Shown in pieces: positions 25,308-34,683 of a DNA stretch of 64,000 bases. Each line of letters begins with the position of its first letter. The stretch's first letter is position 1. The stretch spans positions 496,001 to 560,000 of the forward strand of contig NZ_RBZV01000002.1 in the NCBI RefSeq assembly GCF_003628145.1, read 5' to 3'. The notes beneath the pieces are model-generated. The model was not told the DNA's origin. It saw only the letters and a list, made by a program, of their open reading frames with translations, and ran no database searches. Made by a program: the position numbers and the translations under genes. This DNA comes from Trinickia fusca (GTDB lineage Bacteria; Pseudomonadota; Gammaproteobacteria; Burkholderiales; Burkholderiaceae).

Positions 25308-26645
25308 TCAGGTCTGAGAGGGCTGTGGGGGCTGTGAAGCCTGCGCATCGAGCAACGCCGCCAACACGTCGACGGTACGCGCCGTCGCGCCACGATGTCG
25401 CGCCGCGAACGCCGCAGCAGCCGCACTCATCGCTACGCGGCGTGGCTTATCGGCGAAGACTTCGCCAAGCACGCGCGCCAGTTCCGCCGGATCGGCCACC
25501 TGCACACAAGCGCCAGCCGCGACGGCGTCGGCCGTCGCCTGCGTGAAGTTGAACACGTGCGGGCCGATGAGCACCGGCACCCCCACAGCACATGCTTCGA
25601 TCAGATTCTGTCCTCCGAGCGGCAACAGACTGCCGCCGATGAACGCGATGTCGGCCGCCGCGTAGTAGGCCCCGAGCTCGCCCATCGAATCCCCAAGCAG
25701 CACCGTCACGTCTTCAGGCAGTGGCGCATGCGCGACCTCGTCCGCCGCTGCCGCGCGTACCTCGCCACCCCACGCCGAACGACGCAGCGCGCGCAAGCCA
25801 CGCCGCTCGATCAGCGCCGCCACTTCGTCGAAACGCTGCGGGTGCCGGGGCACGAGAATCAGCAGTGCGTCTTCAGTCGAGAGCGCGGTGAACGCATCGA
25901 GCACGAGACCCTCCTCGCCCTCGCGTGTGCTCGCCGCTACCCACACCGGCCGCGAGCCGATCGCGGCGCGCCACGCGCGGCCACGCGCCACCAACTCCGG
26001 CCGCGTGGCCATATCGAACTTCAGGTTGCCGAGCACGGCGACATTGCGCGCACCAAGGCCGCCAAGCCGCTCGGCATCGGACGGGCTCTGCGCGAGCACA
26101 CGGGTAAAGCCGCCGAACACCTCGCGCACGGCCGAGCCGAAACGCGTCGCGCGCTTGAACGAGCGTGCCGACATACGCCCGTTGGCGAGCACGAGCGGCA
26201 CGTCGGCACGTCGGCATTCGTCGATCAGCGTCGGCCACACCTCGGTCTCCATCACGATGCCGAGCGCAGGCCGCCATGCCCGCAGAAAGCGCCGCACGGC
26301 CTGCGGCATGTCATAAGGCAGGTAGCAACGCGACACGCTGTTGCCGAACAGCTGCACGCCCGTCGCGCGGCCGCTCGGCGTCATGTGCGTCACGAGCAGG
26401 CGCGCATCGGGGCGTGCCTGCATCAACGCATGAATCAGCGGCTCGGCCGCGCGCGTTTCGCCGACCGATACCGCATGGACCCAGATCAGCGGCGCATCGT
26501 CATCGAGCCGACGCGTCGGCCCGTACCCGAAGCGCTCGCCGATATGCTCGCGATAGCCGCGCTCGCGGCGCGAGCGAACCAGCAGGCGCACGACCGCAAC
26601 GGGTGCCGCCAACCACCAGAGCGCGCGATAGAGGACTCTCAGCAT
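25308..26645 (-). CDS. waaA: Kdo transferase
   Basis: A 445-residue inner-membrane-anchored GT30 enzyme that transfers Kdo from CMP-Kdo to lipid IVA, starting the LPS inner core. It has an N-terminal membrane helix (LYRALWWLAAPVAVVRLL), IWVHAVSVGETRAAEPL (about 53-69), MTPSGRATG, VMETEVWPTLI and a C-terminal donor domain with GGSLLPLGGQNLIEA (about 334-348). The length is normal. It is followed on the same strand by the Kdo hydroxylase and waaC reading upstream, a Burkholderiaceae arrangement. Confidence 0.95.
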   Translation of the reverse strand: MLRVLYRALWWLAAPVAVVRLLVRSRRERGYREHIGERFGYGPTRRLDDDAPLIWVHAVSVGETRAAEPLIHALMQARPDARLLVTHMTPSGRATGVQLFGNSVSRCYLPYDMPQAVRRFLRAWRPALGIVMETEVWPTLIDECRRADVPLVLANGRMSARSFKRATRFGSAVREVFGGFTRVLAQSPSDAERLGGLGARNVAVLGNLKFDMATRPELVARGRAWRAAIGSRPVWVAASTREGEEGLVLDAFTALSTEDALLILVPRHPQRFDEVAALIERRGLRALRRSAWGGEVRAAAADEVAHAPLPEDVTVLLGDSMGELGAYYAAADIAFIGGSLLPLGGQNLIEACAVGVPVLIGPHVFNFTQATADAVAAGACVQVADPAELARVLGEVFADKPRRVAMSAAAAAFAARHRGATARTVDVLAALLDAQASQPPQPSQT

Positions 26646-26721
26646 GCGCGCCCTCGTTCGTCGAAGTCATGTCGGGCCGGCGCGCGCTGCGCCGGCGATG
26701 TCAGAAAGCTCATGCCGACGT

Positions 26722-27606
26722 TCAAACCAGCGCCCGTCCCTTCAAGCGCTCGAGAATGCCGAGCGGCGCGCATTCGGGCTGTGCCATCGCGCGCGCGGGC
26801 AGAAAGAACGTCTGCTCGAGCATGAACTGGCCCGACATGACCGCGTGCGAGGTCTGATCCGAAAAGCAGATCCACACGCTGCCCGGCGGGAACGGCATCG
26901 TCTGCTGCTGCGCGCTCTTCTGATACTCGAGATCGGCCTTCATGCCGTCATGCAGATGCAGCATCAGGTGATCGTATTCGCTGCGCGGCGTCTTCGTGAT
27001 GTGGAGCAAATTCAGCAGCCACGCCGAGCCCGGCAGCTGCGGCTTGATGCGCGGCAGAAAATGCTTGGCCATGTCCTCGAACGGCTCGCCCACGCGCCAC
27101 ACGCGCGGCACGCCGTTGGGGTTCACGTTCGTGAACACGCGCAGGATGCGCTCGCCGCGATTGGGCCGCGAGGGGAACGCATCGACGTGCAGGCGGCTGT
27201 CGTCCTTGCGCCACGATGTATGGCGCGTTTCGACCTGCATCAGACGCAAGCTCGTGGGCGCCGCGCGCAGCTTGCCGTCGTACTCGGGGAACAGGCCATC
27301 GACGAGCGTGCGTGCGTTGTTCTGATAGCGCGCGATCAGCGCGCGCACGGCCGACTGCGTGACGGAATCGCCGATCACGCCATGCAGCGCGCCGCCGTTC
27401 GCATCGAGGCTGATGTTCTTGCGTTTCGGGTCGGCAAGCGCCGGATCGAGCAGCGCGGTCTCGCCGCCTTCGATCGCAAAGCGCAGGTTCGGAAAGTACA
27501 GCACCTTGCCGTTTTCGAGCGCGGCGCGCAGCGTCTCGCGCGGCACCGGCAAGCCCTGCCCCTGCCAGTCGGCGGCAGTCACTTCGACGATTTGTGATTC
27601 TTTCAT
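26722..27606 (-). CDS. kdoO: Kdo hydroxylase (Fe/2-oxoglutarate/ascorbate dependent)
   Basis: A 294-residue protein of the Kdo hydroxylase family, which adds a 3-hydroxyl to Kdo in Kdo2-lipid A to give Ko in Burkholderia and Yersinia. The metal dyad H-x-D is seen in SRLHVDAFPSRPNRGERILRV, and a distal histidine in FSDQTSHAVMSGQF. The protein also shows the family-specific NISLDANGGALHG and WLLNLLHITKTPRSEYDHLML segments. It is a cytosolic enzyme acting at the inner membrane. Its position between waaA and waaC supports the role strongly. Confidence 0.9.
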   Translation of the reverse strand: MKESQIVEVTAADWQGQGLPVPRETLRAALENGKVLYFPNLRFAIEGGETALLDPALADPKRKNISLDANGGALHGVIGDSVTQSAVRALIARYQNNARTLVDGLFPEYDGKLRAAPTSLRLMQVETRHTSWRKDDSRLHVDAFPSRPNRGERILRVFTNVNPNGVPRVWRVGEPFEDMAKHFLPRIKPQLPGSAWLLNLLHITKTPRSEYDHLMLHLHDGMKADLEYQKSAQQQTMPFPPGSVWICFSDQTSHAVMSGQFMLEQTFFLPARAMAQPECAPLGILERLKGRALV

Positions 27607-27627
27607 GGTCTCGTTCAGCGCTATCGA

Positions 27628-28623
27628 TTACAGCAGACCGAATTCGGCCAGCGCGGACTTCACTTGCGGCAGCGTCGGCGGTGCGCCGGCCGTGCCGAGA
27701 TTGACGACGCGTGGCGACCAGTATCCGCCGGTGCGCCACGCAGTTGCGAAATTGTACAACTCGACGGTCGGCCGTTTCAGGGCTGCGGCGATATGCACCA
27801 GGCCCGTATCGACGCCGACGGTCGCCGCGGCCGCATCGAGCAGGCCGACGACGGCCGGCAACGACAGGCGCGGCGGCACGATCGCCGCGGCGCCGAACCC
27901 TTTCGCGAGCCGCTCGCTCGTCGCGCGCTCGGCCTCGCTGCCCCACGGCAGCACGAGCGACATGCCGCGTGCGACCAGCGCCTGGCCGAGCTCGATCCAG
28001 GCCGCATCGGGCCACTCTTTGTCGGCGCGCGAGGTCGCGTGCACGAACACGACATACGGCACGGGCAAATTCAGGCCGAGCTCCGACAGCGCCAGCGCCG
28101 CGCGCGACGTATTCAGGCCGAAGTCGATGTCGTCGGTCGGCTCGGGTTGCGGCGCATCGAGCGCGGCGGCCACGAGCTGGCGCGTGCGCTCGACGACGTG
28201 CGTGCGCGGCACGATCGGCACACGCCGACCGTAGAAGAAGCGGACCGGCCATTCGTAGCCGGCGCCGTCGGTACGATTGCCGAGCCCCACGAGCGGGCCG
28301 CGTGCCCAGCTCGCGACCCAGGCCGTCTTGATGAGCCCCTGGCAATCGATGACGAGGTCATAGCGCTCGGCGGCGAGCATGCGCTTGAACGCGGCGATCT
28401 CGCGCCACGTCTTCGGCGACAGCGGCTGCTTGCGCCAGCGCCGCAGCGAGAACGGAATCGCGCGATGCACGCCGACGACGAGCCGCACCAGCTCCGCGAA
28501 GCTCTCCTCGACGAGCCAGTCGATTTGCGCGTCGGGGTACTTGCGCCGGATGTCGGCGACGACAGGCATGTTGTGGACGACATCGCCGAGCGACGACACG
28601 CGGACGATCAGTATCTTTTGCAC
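27628..28623 (-). CDS. waaC: LPS heptosyltransferase I
   Basis: A 331-residue GT9 enzyme that adds the first L-glycero-D-manno-heptose to Kdo. The N-terminus is QKILIVRVSSLGDVVHNMPV with the catalytic aspartate in SLGDVVH, followed by DWLVEESF and the donor domain FVHATSRADKEWP, VLPWGSEAE and VGVDTGLVHIAAAL (about 261-274). The frame is open upstream to 28830, but the conserved N-terminus starts with the GTG at 28623. The gap to kdoO is 21 bases, so the two are probably co-transcribed. Confidence 0.93.
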   Translation of the reverse strand: MQKILIVRVSSLGDVVHNMPVVADIRRKYPDAQIDWLVEESFAELVRLVVGVHRAIPFSLRRWRKQPLSPKTWREIAAFKRMLAAERYDLVIDCQGLIKTAWVASWARGPLVGLGNRTDGAGYEWPVRFFYGRRVPIVPRTHVVERTRQLVAAALDAPQPEPTDDIDFGLNTSRAALALSELGLNLPVPYVVFVHATSRADKEWPDAAWIELGQALVARGMSLVLPWGSEAERATSERLAKGFGAAAIVPPRLSLPAVVGLLDAAAATVGVDTGLVHIAAALKRPTVELYNFATAWRTGGYWSPRVVNLGTAGAPPTLPQVKSALAEFGLL

Positions 28624-28850
28624 ACTGAAAGAAAAAAGAAAGGGAAGACAGCCATGCGGCGGGGGCATGCAAATGCGGCCCCAAAGGGCAGCGATTCTAC
28701 CCTGCCCGAGCCCAAGCCGGCCACGCAGGCTGCCCAAGCGTCGACGGCACGCCTGGACGCGGAGGACGTCACGTCGTTCCCGGGCGGATCGCACTACAAT
28801 GCACGTCGTTCGAATCGTGCCGTACCGCAAGCGCCCTCGTTTAACCGATC

Positions 28851-29675
28851 ATGCTCAATCCGTTTCGCCCCATCCGCCTCGCCTTGCCGTTCGCGGTGCT
28901 CGCCGCGTCGGCAGTGCTGACCGCGTGCTCGAGCACGCCTGCCCCCAAGTTTCAGCAGGAAATGTTCGATACGGGCGCGAGCCCCTTCTCGCGCACGGTC
29001 AGCGCCAGCGGCGCCGAAGCTTGTGAAGCGGCTCGCCGCGCGCTGCTCAACCAGGGCTATCTGACGACGGCCGCGCGCGCCGATACGATCGATGCGACGA
29101 AAGACTTTCAGCCGACCGGCGAATCGCACGTCACCGTCGACTTTCACGTCGTCTGCACAGACGGCGAAGAGGCCGACGGCACGAGCACGATCTATGCGAA
29201 CGCCGTGCAAAGCGGCTATACGCTGAAGAAAAGCGACACGTCGGCCACCGTGGGCCTGAGCGTCCTCGGTTCGGTTTCGCTGCCGATCCGCTCGAACAGC
29301 GACGCGATGGTGAAGATTTCGAGCGAGACGATCCAGTCGGCCGCGTTCTACGACCGCTTCTTCCAGTATGTCGACCGCTACTTGCGGACCGTCGTGAAAT
29401 CGACGCCCGTGCCGGCCGCGCCGATCTCGACAAGCGAGTTGCCCCGAGTCACCGCCCCGACGTCGGCGTCGCCGCTGTCGGCGCCGCTGACCGAAACAGC
29501 AAAGCACGGCGATACAGCAAAGCACGGCGATACCGCCACACCGCCTGCTGCGGCATCGGAGGCGGAGGCGCGAGCCCCTTCGGCAGCTTCACCGGCTTTG
29601 GCGGCGCCACCGGCTTCCGCGGCTTCGACTGCTTCCGCTCCCTCAGCCGCCTCCGCCGTCGAAGCACCACGCTAA
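28851..29675 (+). CDS. DUF2242 lipoprotein
   Basis: A 274-residue lipoprotein of the DUF2242 family. The lipobox LTAC lies near residue 26. The conserved domain spans about 30-190 (QQEMFDTGASPFSRTVSASGAEACEAARRALLNQGYL ... ATKDFQP ... VTVDFHVVC), and is followed by an Ala/Pro/Ser/Thr-rich tail. The tail contains an exact 18-base tandem duplication encoding repeated AKHGDT. The function is unknown. A TACAAT element at 28795-28800 may be the promoter -10 box. Confidence 0.88.
   Translation: MLNPFRPIRLALPFAVLAASAVLTACSSTPAPKFQQEMFDTGASPFSRTVSASGAEACEAARRALLNQGYLTTAARADTIDATKDFQPTGESHVTVDFHVVCTDGEEADGTSTIYANAVQSGYTLKKSDTSATVGLSVLGSVSLPIRSNSDAMVKISSETIQSAAFYDRFFQYVDRYLRTVVKSTPVPAAPISTSELPRVTAPTSASPLSAPLTETAKHGDTAKHGDTATPPAAASEAEARAPSAASPALAAPPASAASTASAPSAASAVEAPR
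29496..29531 (+). repeat. 18-bp tandem repeat inside the DUF2242 gene
   Basis: Two identical 18-base units (29496-29513 and 29514-29531) are in frame and each encodes six residues (around AKHGDT) in the disordered tail. Copy number could vary between strains without disturbing the frame. Confidence 0.9.
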
Positions 29676-29701
29676 CGCAGCGCCCGCCCCTTCCCGCCCA
29701 T

Positions 29702-29726
29702 GCCGCGCTCGCCTTTCGAGCGCGGC
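29702..29726. terminator. Hairpin between convergent genes
   Basis: A perfect 10-bp stem (GCCGCGCTCG with CGAGCGCGGC, 5-base loop) sits between the ends of the DUF2242 gene and the phosphomannomutase gene. No T-run is obvious. Confidence 0.5.
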
Positions 29727-29745
29727 ACCTCACACCTGGCGATGC

Positions 29746-31140
29746 TCAGAACGGCAGCTTTGCGTCGGGCTTGGCCGCCAGAATCACGCGCTTGAAGTCG
29801 TTCTGGATACGCGTGAGCGCTTCCTGGCTGTCCGCCTCGAAGCGCATCACGACGACGGGCGTCGTATTCGACGAGCGCGCGAGCCCGAAGCCGTCCGGGT
29901 ACTCCACCCGCAAGCCGTCGATCAACACGATCTCGTCCGCCCCTTCGAAACGCGCCTCCTTCTGCAGGCTCGCGATCAGCGCGAAGTTCTCGCCCTCTTC
30001 GAGCTTCAGTTGCAGCTCGGGCGTCGACAGCGAATTCGGCAGATCATTGAGCACCTTGCTCGGATCGGACACGCGCGCGAGCAATTCGAGCAAGCGCGCG
30101 CCCGTATACAGGCCGTCGTCGAAGCCGTACCAGCGGTCCTTGAAGAACACGTGGCCGCTCATCTCGCCCGCGAGCGGTGCACCCGTCTCGCGCAGCTTGG
30201 CCTTCACGAGCGAGTGACCCGTCTTCCACATCAGCGGTTCGCCGCCCTTCTCGCGCACCCACTTCGCGAGATTGCGCGTGCATTTGACGTCGTAGATGAT
30301 CTGCGCGCCGCGATGGCGGGCCAGCACGTCCTCGGCGAACAGCATGAGCTGACGGTCGGGGTAGATGATCTGTCCGTCCTTCGTGACGACGCCAAGCCGG
30401 TCGCCGTCGCCGTCGAAGGCAAAGCCAAGTTCGGCATCGGTGCGCGCAAGCTCGCGAATCACGTCCTGCAGATTCTCGGGATGGGCCGGATCGGGATGGT
30501 GGTTCGGGAACGTGCCGTCGACGTCGGTGAAGAGCTCGACGAGTTCGCACCCGAGGGCCTTGAACAGACGCGGCGCAAGCGCACCGGCCACGCCGTTGCC
30601 GGCATCGAGCACGATCTTCATCGGCCGCGCGAGCTTGATGTCGCCGACGATACGCTCGACGTACTTGTCTGCGATGTCGTATTGCGCATAGCTGCCCGCG
30701 CCCGCGGCAAAGTTCTGCTCGGTGATGCGACGATAAAGCGCTTGAATCTGCTCGCCGTAGATCGCGGCGCCGCGCAGCACCATCTTGAAGCCGTTGTAAT
30801 CAGGCGGATTATGACTGCCCGTCACGACGATGCACGAATCGACGCTGCGTTCGCCACCCGGCAAGGCGAGCGGCACGCTCGCCGCGAAATAACCGACCGG
30901 CGTCGGCACCATGCCGATATCGACGACATCGACACCTGCCTCGCGCAATCCGTCGGCCAGTGCCGCGATGAGCGAGGGCCCGGACAGGCGGCCATCGCGC
31001 GCGACGACGACGGCATCGCCGCCTTGTGCGCGAACCTCGCTGCCGAACGCACGACCGATCAGACGCGCCACATCGGCATCGAGCGTCTTGCCGACGATGC
31101 CACGAATGTCATACGCCTTGAAGATGGATTGGGAAATCAT
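29746..31140 (-). CDS. manB: Phosphomannomutase/phosphoglucomutase
   Basis: A 464-residue alpha-D-phosphohexomutase that interconverts hexose 6- and 1-phosphates and supplies GDP-mannose or UDP-glucose precursors for LPS. The phosphoserine loop is VVTGSHNPPDYNGFKM (about 103-118), the metal loop is FAFDGDGDRLGVV (about 238-250), the sugar-binding loop is GEMSGHVFFKD (about 323-333) and the phosphate loop is SNTTPVVVMRFE. This matches the AlgC-type enzyme in length and order. The ATG at 31140 is used. It is divergent from the flippase gene with 276 bases between. Confidence 0.93.
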   Translation of the reverse strand: MISQSIFKAYDIRGIVGKTLDADVARLIGRAFGSEVRAQGGDAVVVARDGRLSGPSLIAALADGLREAGVDVVDIGMVPTPVGYFAASVPLALPGGERSVDSCIVVTGSHNPPDYNGFKMVLRGAAIYGEQIQALYRRITEQNFAAGAGSYAQYDIADKYVERIVGDIKLARPMKIVLDAGNGVAGALAPRLFKALGCELVELFTDVDGTFPNHHPDPAHPENLQDVIRELARTDAELGFAFDGDGDRLGVVTKDGQIIYPDRQLMLFAEDVLARHRGAQIIYDVKCTRNLAKWVREKGGEPLMWKTGHSLVKAKLRETGAPLAGEMSGHVFFKDRWYGFDDGLYTGARLLELLARVSDPSKVLNDLPNSLSTPELQLKLEEGENFALIASLQKEARFEGADEIVLIDGLRVEYPDGFGLARSSNTTPVVVMRFEADSQEALTRIQNDFKRVILAAKPDAKLPF

Positions 31141-31278
31141 GGATTGGCTCTCAATGGCTGCAAAAGAAAAAGATCAAAGCAAGGGCACGGTGCGTCAAAA
31201 CCAGGCATGCCCAGGGCACTGCCTCACGCTACCTACCGCGCATCCGCGGCAGCGGGGGGGCGTGCGGACATTCCAACT

Positions 31279-31284
31279 TATAAT
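31279..31284 (+). promoter_or_regulatory. Possible -10 box for the flippase-galE operon
   Basis: A perfect TATAAT lies in the 276-base divergent gap upstream of the flippase gene; the matching -35 region is poor. It would give a leader of about 125 bases. Confidence 0.35.
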
Positions 31285-31416
31285 TGCGGTTTTTCGACCG
31301 GCGCACGTCGCGCCCATTTTAATGCCTAGACGCTTCCCAGCCGCGTATTCGTTAGTCGACGCGGCCCGACCGACCGCCGACAGCGTCGCACGAGCAAGAA
31401 TCCCACCGCACCCCAC

Positions 31417-32673
31417 ATGCTGAAGCGCCTCGCGAACCCGGACGTCGCCAAAGCCGTCGCGAACATTGTCTGGCTCGGGCTCGAGCGGCTCACGCAGATC
31501 GTCGTCGCGATTGCGGTGAGCGGTCTGCTGGCCCGTTACTTCGGCCCCGATGTATTCGGCAAATGGCAATACGCGAACACGCTGCTGCTCGTGCTCGCCC
31601 CGATCACCTGGGTATGCGGCGCCGAGATCCTCGTCCCCACGATCGTGCATCGCCCCGCTGCCGAACTGGGCACCGTGCTCGGCAGCGCGTTTGCGCTGCG
31701 CATTGCCGTGTCCGCGCTCGCGCTCGTGGCCACGTGGGCCGCCATCGCGGCCGGCGTGACCGACCCGACGGTCGGCGCGATGCTGGCGGGACTGGCCGTC
31801 ACCATGATCTTTCGCGAGCCGTTCATCGGCGTGATCAACTCGTGGCTGCAAAGCATGACCTACAGCAAGCCGCAGCTGGTCACGAGCATGGCGACGGCGC
31901 TCGTCAAGGCTGGACTCGTCTACCTGCTCGTGCGCCTGGCCGCGACGCCTGCGCGCTTTGCGTGGCTGTGGGCGCTTGAAGCGGCCGCGATCGGCGGCGT
32001 GCTGATGGTCTATTACGTGCGCCGCCAAGGCGGTACGCTCGGCTGGCGCATCGACCGGGCGCTGCTGCGTCATTTCGCAAGCGCCGGCACCGTGTTCTGG
32101 ATCGGGCTCGTCTGCATGTACCTGTTCCTGAAGCTCGATCGGCTCATGCTCGAACGCGCGATCTCGTTCGCCGACCTCGGGCGTTACTCGGCCGCTCAAC
32201 AGATCAACGAGAACTGGATCGCGCTCGGGCTCATGCTCGCGCAGACGATCGCGCCGGCCTTCGTCTACCGCGTGCAGGACATTGCAAGCCTGCGCCGCAA
32301 CGTAAAACGCCTGATGCTGCTCGCGGCCGCCATCATGATTAGCGGCGCGTGCGTGCTCGATGCGCTGGCGCCACTGGTCATCACGCGCGTGTTCGGCCCC
32401 AACTATGAGGGCGCCATTTCGATCTTCCGCTGGTGCGTGTGGCTCTCCGTGCCGGCCGGCATCGAAGCGATCGGCAACCTCGTCGTGCTCAAGTATCAAG
32501 CGAAGTTCGTGCTGCTCGCGAAGTGGCTGCTCGCGCTTGGAGTCGCTTTCGTCGTCAATCTGATCGCTATCCCGCGCATCGGTTCGTACGGCGCCCTCGT
32601 GGGACTCGCGGCCGGCTATCTGGCCGCTGCGTCGGTCAATCTTTACTACATCCGTTTGAAGCTGCGCCCATGA
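31417..32673 (+). CDS. Oligosaccharide flippase (Wzx/MOP family)
   Basis: A 418-residue polytopic membrane protein with about 12 hydrophobic helices, typical of MOP-superfamily lipid-linked oligosaccharide flippases. The N-terminal pattern IVAIAVSGLLARYFGPDVFGKWQYANTLL is the usual Wzx signature. It would move undecaprenyl-linked glycan units across the inner membrane. It is the first gene of a plus-strand operon and its stop overlaps the next start as ATGA. A separate Wzm/Wzt exporter is encoded 16 kb away, so two glycan export routes may exist. Confidence 0.9.
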   Translation: MLKRLANPDVAKAVANIVWLGLERLTQIVVAIAVSGLLARYFGPDVFGKWQYANTLLLVLAPITWVCGAEILVPTIVHRPAAELGTVLGSAFALRIAVSALALVATWAAIAAGVTDPTVGAMLAGLAVTMIFREPFIGVINSWLQSMTYSKPQLVTSMATALVKAGLVYLLVRLAATPARFAWLWALEAAAIGGVLMVYYVRRQGGTLGWRIDRALLRHFASAGTVFWIGLVCMYLFLKLDRLMLERAISFADLGRYSAAQQINENWIALGLMLAQTIAPAFVYRVQDIASLRRNVKRLMLLAAAIMISGACVLDALAPLVITRVFGPNYEGAISIFRWCVWLSVPAGIEAIGNLVVLKYQAKFVLLAKWLLALGVAFVVNLIAIPRIGSYGALVGLAAGYLAAASVNLYYIRLKLRP

Positions 32674-33503
32674 CGACGCCCTCCTCCCTCCCTGCCGGAC
32701 ACGACGCACTCACCGACGTGACGGTGCTGATGCCCGCGTACAACGCGCAGGACGACGTCGAGCGCACGCTGGCCTCGTTCGTCGAGCATGCCCCCGTGCG
32801 CGTGCTGATCGTCGACGACGGCAGTACGCCGCCGATCGTCGCACCCACGCTACCCAATCTCGTCGTCGAGATCCTGCGCATGCCGCAAAACGGCGGCATC
32901 GAGCGCGCGTTGCAAGCCGGCATCGACGCCCTGGCCGCACGCGGCTGCCGGTACGCGGCGCGCATCGATGCCGGCGATCTCGCCGCGCCGGGACGGCTCG
33001 CGAAGCAACGCGCCTATCTCGAGGCACACCCGAACGTCGCGGGCGTCGGCATGTGGACACAAGTCGTGTCGCGCGACGGACAACCGTTGTTCATGCTGCG
33101 CCCGGCAACCGAGCCCGACGCCATCCGTCGCCTGCGGTTCCTGCGCTCGCAGTTCGTGCATCCGGCGATGATGCTGCGCGTGGATGCCGTGCGCGCCGTC
33201 GGCAATTACCGTATCGCCTATCGGGCGGCCGAGGACCTCGATCTGTTCCTGCGGCTGATGGAGCGTTACGACTGCGCCAATCTGCCCGAACTCGGGCTCT
33301 ACTATGAACTCAACGAAGGCGGCATCAGCGCGACCAAGCGCCGTCGACAGATCGTCTCGACGCTGCGGCTGCAGATGCGCTATTTCAACGTCACGAATGT
33401 CTGCGACTGGCTGGGCCTCGCGAAGAACCTGCTGCATCTGGTGACGCCCTACACGGCGCTGGGCCGCGTCAAGCGTGCGCTGTTCGCCACGCACTCGGCA
33501 TAA
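32670..33503 (+). CDS. Glycosyltransferase family 2
   Basis: A 277-residue GT-A enzyme. The nucleotide-binding start is VTVLMPAYNAQDDVERTLASF (about 14-34), followed by VLIVDDGSTPP and the DAGD metal motif (AARIDAGDLAAPGRLAKQ). The C-terminal part has AAEDLDLFLRL, the catalytic-base region. The ATG at 32670 overlaps the flippase stop by 4 bases; a longer frame from 32433 lies inside the flippase gene and is not used. The acceptor sugar is unknown. Confidence 0.9.
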   Translation: MTTPSSLPAGHDALTDVTVLMPAYNAQDDVERTLASFVEHAPVRVLIVDDGSTPPIVAPTLPNLVVEILRMPQNGGIERALQAGIDALAARGCRYAARIDAGDLAAPGRLAKQRAYLEAHPNVAGVGMWTQVVSRDGQPLFMLRPATEPDAIRRLRFLRSQFVHPAMMLRVDAVRAVGNYRIAYRAAEDLDLFLRLMERYDCANLPELGLYYELNEGGISATKRRRQIVSTLRLQMRYFNVTNVCDWLGLAKNLLHLVTPYTALGRVKRALFATHSA

Positions 33504-33520
33504 TTCACGCAACATCCGTC

Positions 33521-34657
33521 ATGACGCGTACCGCACCGCTTTCCGTCTGCCTCGTCTGCAACACTGCCTGGGCGATCTACACGTATCGTCAGGGGCTCAT
33601 CCGCATGCTCGTCGCCCAAGGAGCTTTGGTGACCGTGCTCGCGCCACGCGACCGCACGTTCCCGCTGCTCGAGAAAATGGGCTGCCGCTGCATCGACCTG
33701 CCGGTCGCCTCGAAAGGCACCAATCCACGCCATGACCTGGGCACGCTCTGGGCGCTGTACCGCCACTACCGCACGATCAAGCCCGACGTCACGTTCCACT
33801 ACACGATCAAGCCCAATATCTATGGCTCGGTTGCCGCGTGGCTCGCGCGTGTGCCGTCGATTGCCGTGACCACGGGGCTCGGCTACGTCTTCATTCAGCA
33901 AAGCCATGCCGCACGCGTCGCCAAGGCGCTGTACCGCTTCGCGTTCCGCTTCCCGCGCGAGGTGTGGTTTCTGAACCGCGACGATCTGGCCGCGTTCCTC
34001 GACGGCCGGTTGCTCGCGCACCCCAAGCGGGCGCGCCTGCTGCACGGAGAAGGCGTCGATCTCGAACACTTCGCCTACACACCGTTGCCGAACGCGCAGC
34101 ACTTCACGTTCATTCTGATCGGCCGCCTGCTTTGGGACAAAGGCGTGCGCGAATACGTCGAAGCCGCGCGTACACTGCGCGCACGGTATCCGCATGCCCG
34201 GTTTCAAGTGCTGGGGCCGGCCGGGGTCGACAACCCGAGTGCGATCGCGCTCGAGGACGTGCGGGCCTGGCAGGACGAAGGCGTCATCGAGTATCTGGGC
34301 GAGGCGCACGACGTGCGCGCACACATCGCGGGTGCCGACTGCGTCGTGCTACCGTCGTATCGCGAGGGGGTGCCGCGAACCCTGATGGAAGCCTCGGCAA
34401 TGGGCCGGCCGATCGTCGCAACGGACGTACCTGGCTGTCGCGAGGTGGTGGCGGACGGCGCAACGGGCTTGCTGTGCGCAGCGAAAGATGCTGCCAGTCT
34501 CGCCGCGAAGCTCGCGCAGATGCTAGAGATGAGCCGCGACGAACGGCGCGCGATGGGCGAGCGCGGCCGCGCGAAGGTCACCGCGGAATTCGACGAAGTA
34601 TCGGTGGTCGAACGCTATCGGCAGACGTTACGCGAACAGACTGGCGTATCCCTTTGA
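33521..34657 (+). CDS. Glycosyltransferase family 4
   Basis: A 378-residue GT-B enzyme resembling PglA/WbnK-type hexosyltransferases. The acceptor domain carries KPDVTFHYTIKPNIYGSVAA and GLGYVF; the donor domain carries FILIGRLLWDKGVREYVEAA, VEYLG-like and SYREGVPRTLMEASAMGRPIVATDVPGCREVV (about 279-311). It is the third gene of the flippase operon, 17 bases after the GT2 gene, and is followed by galE. Confidence 0.92.
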   Translation: MTRTAPLSVCLVCNTAWAIYTYRQGLIRMLVAQGALVTVLAPRDRTFPLLEKMGCRCIDLPVASKGTNPRHDLGTLWALYRHYRTIKPDVTFHYTIKPNIYGSVAAWLARVPSIAVTTGLGYVFIQQSHAARVAKALYRFAFRFPREVWFLNRDDLAAFLDGRLLAHPKRARLLHGEGVDLEHFAYTPLPNAQHFTFILIGRLLWDKGVREYVEAARTLRARYPHARFQVLGPAGVDNPSAIALEDVRAWQDEGVIEYLGEAHDVRAHIAGADCVVLPSYREGVPRTLMEASAMGRPIVATDVPGCREVVADGATGLLCAAKDAASLAAKLAQMLEMSRDERRAMGERGRAKVTAEFDEVSVVERYRQTLREQTGVSL

Positions 34658-34683
34658 CTCTTACGCAGAAACGGAGAATGGCA

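Noticed and set aside
31195-32709. A 504-codon minus-strand frame across the flippase gene
   Set aside because: It is antisense to a clear membrane transporter; its translation is dominated by Arg, His, Asp and Glu, the mark of a reverse-frame shadow in GC-rich DNA.
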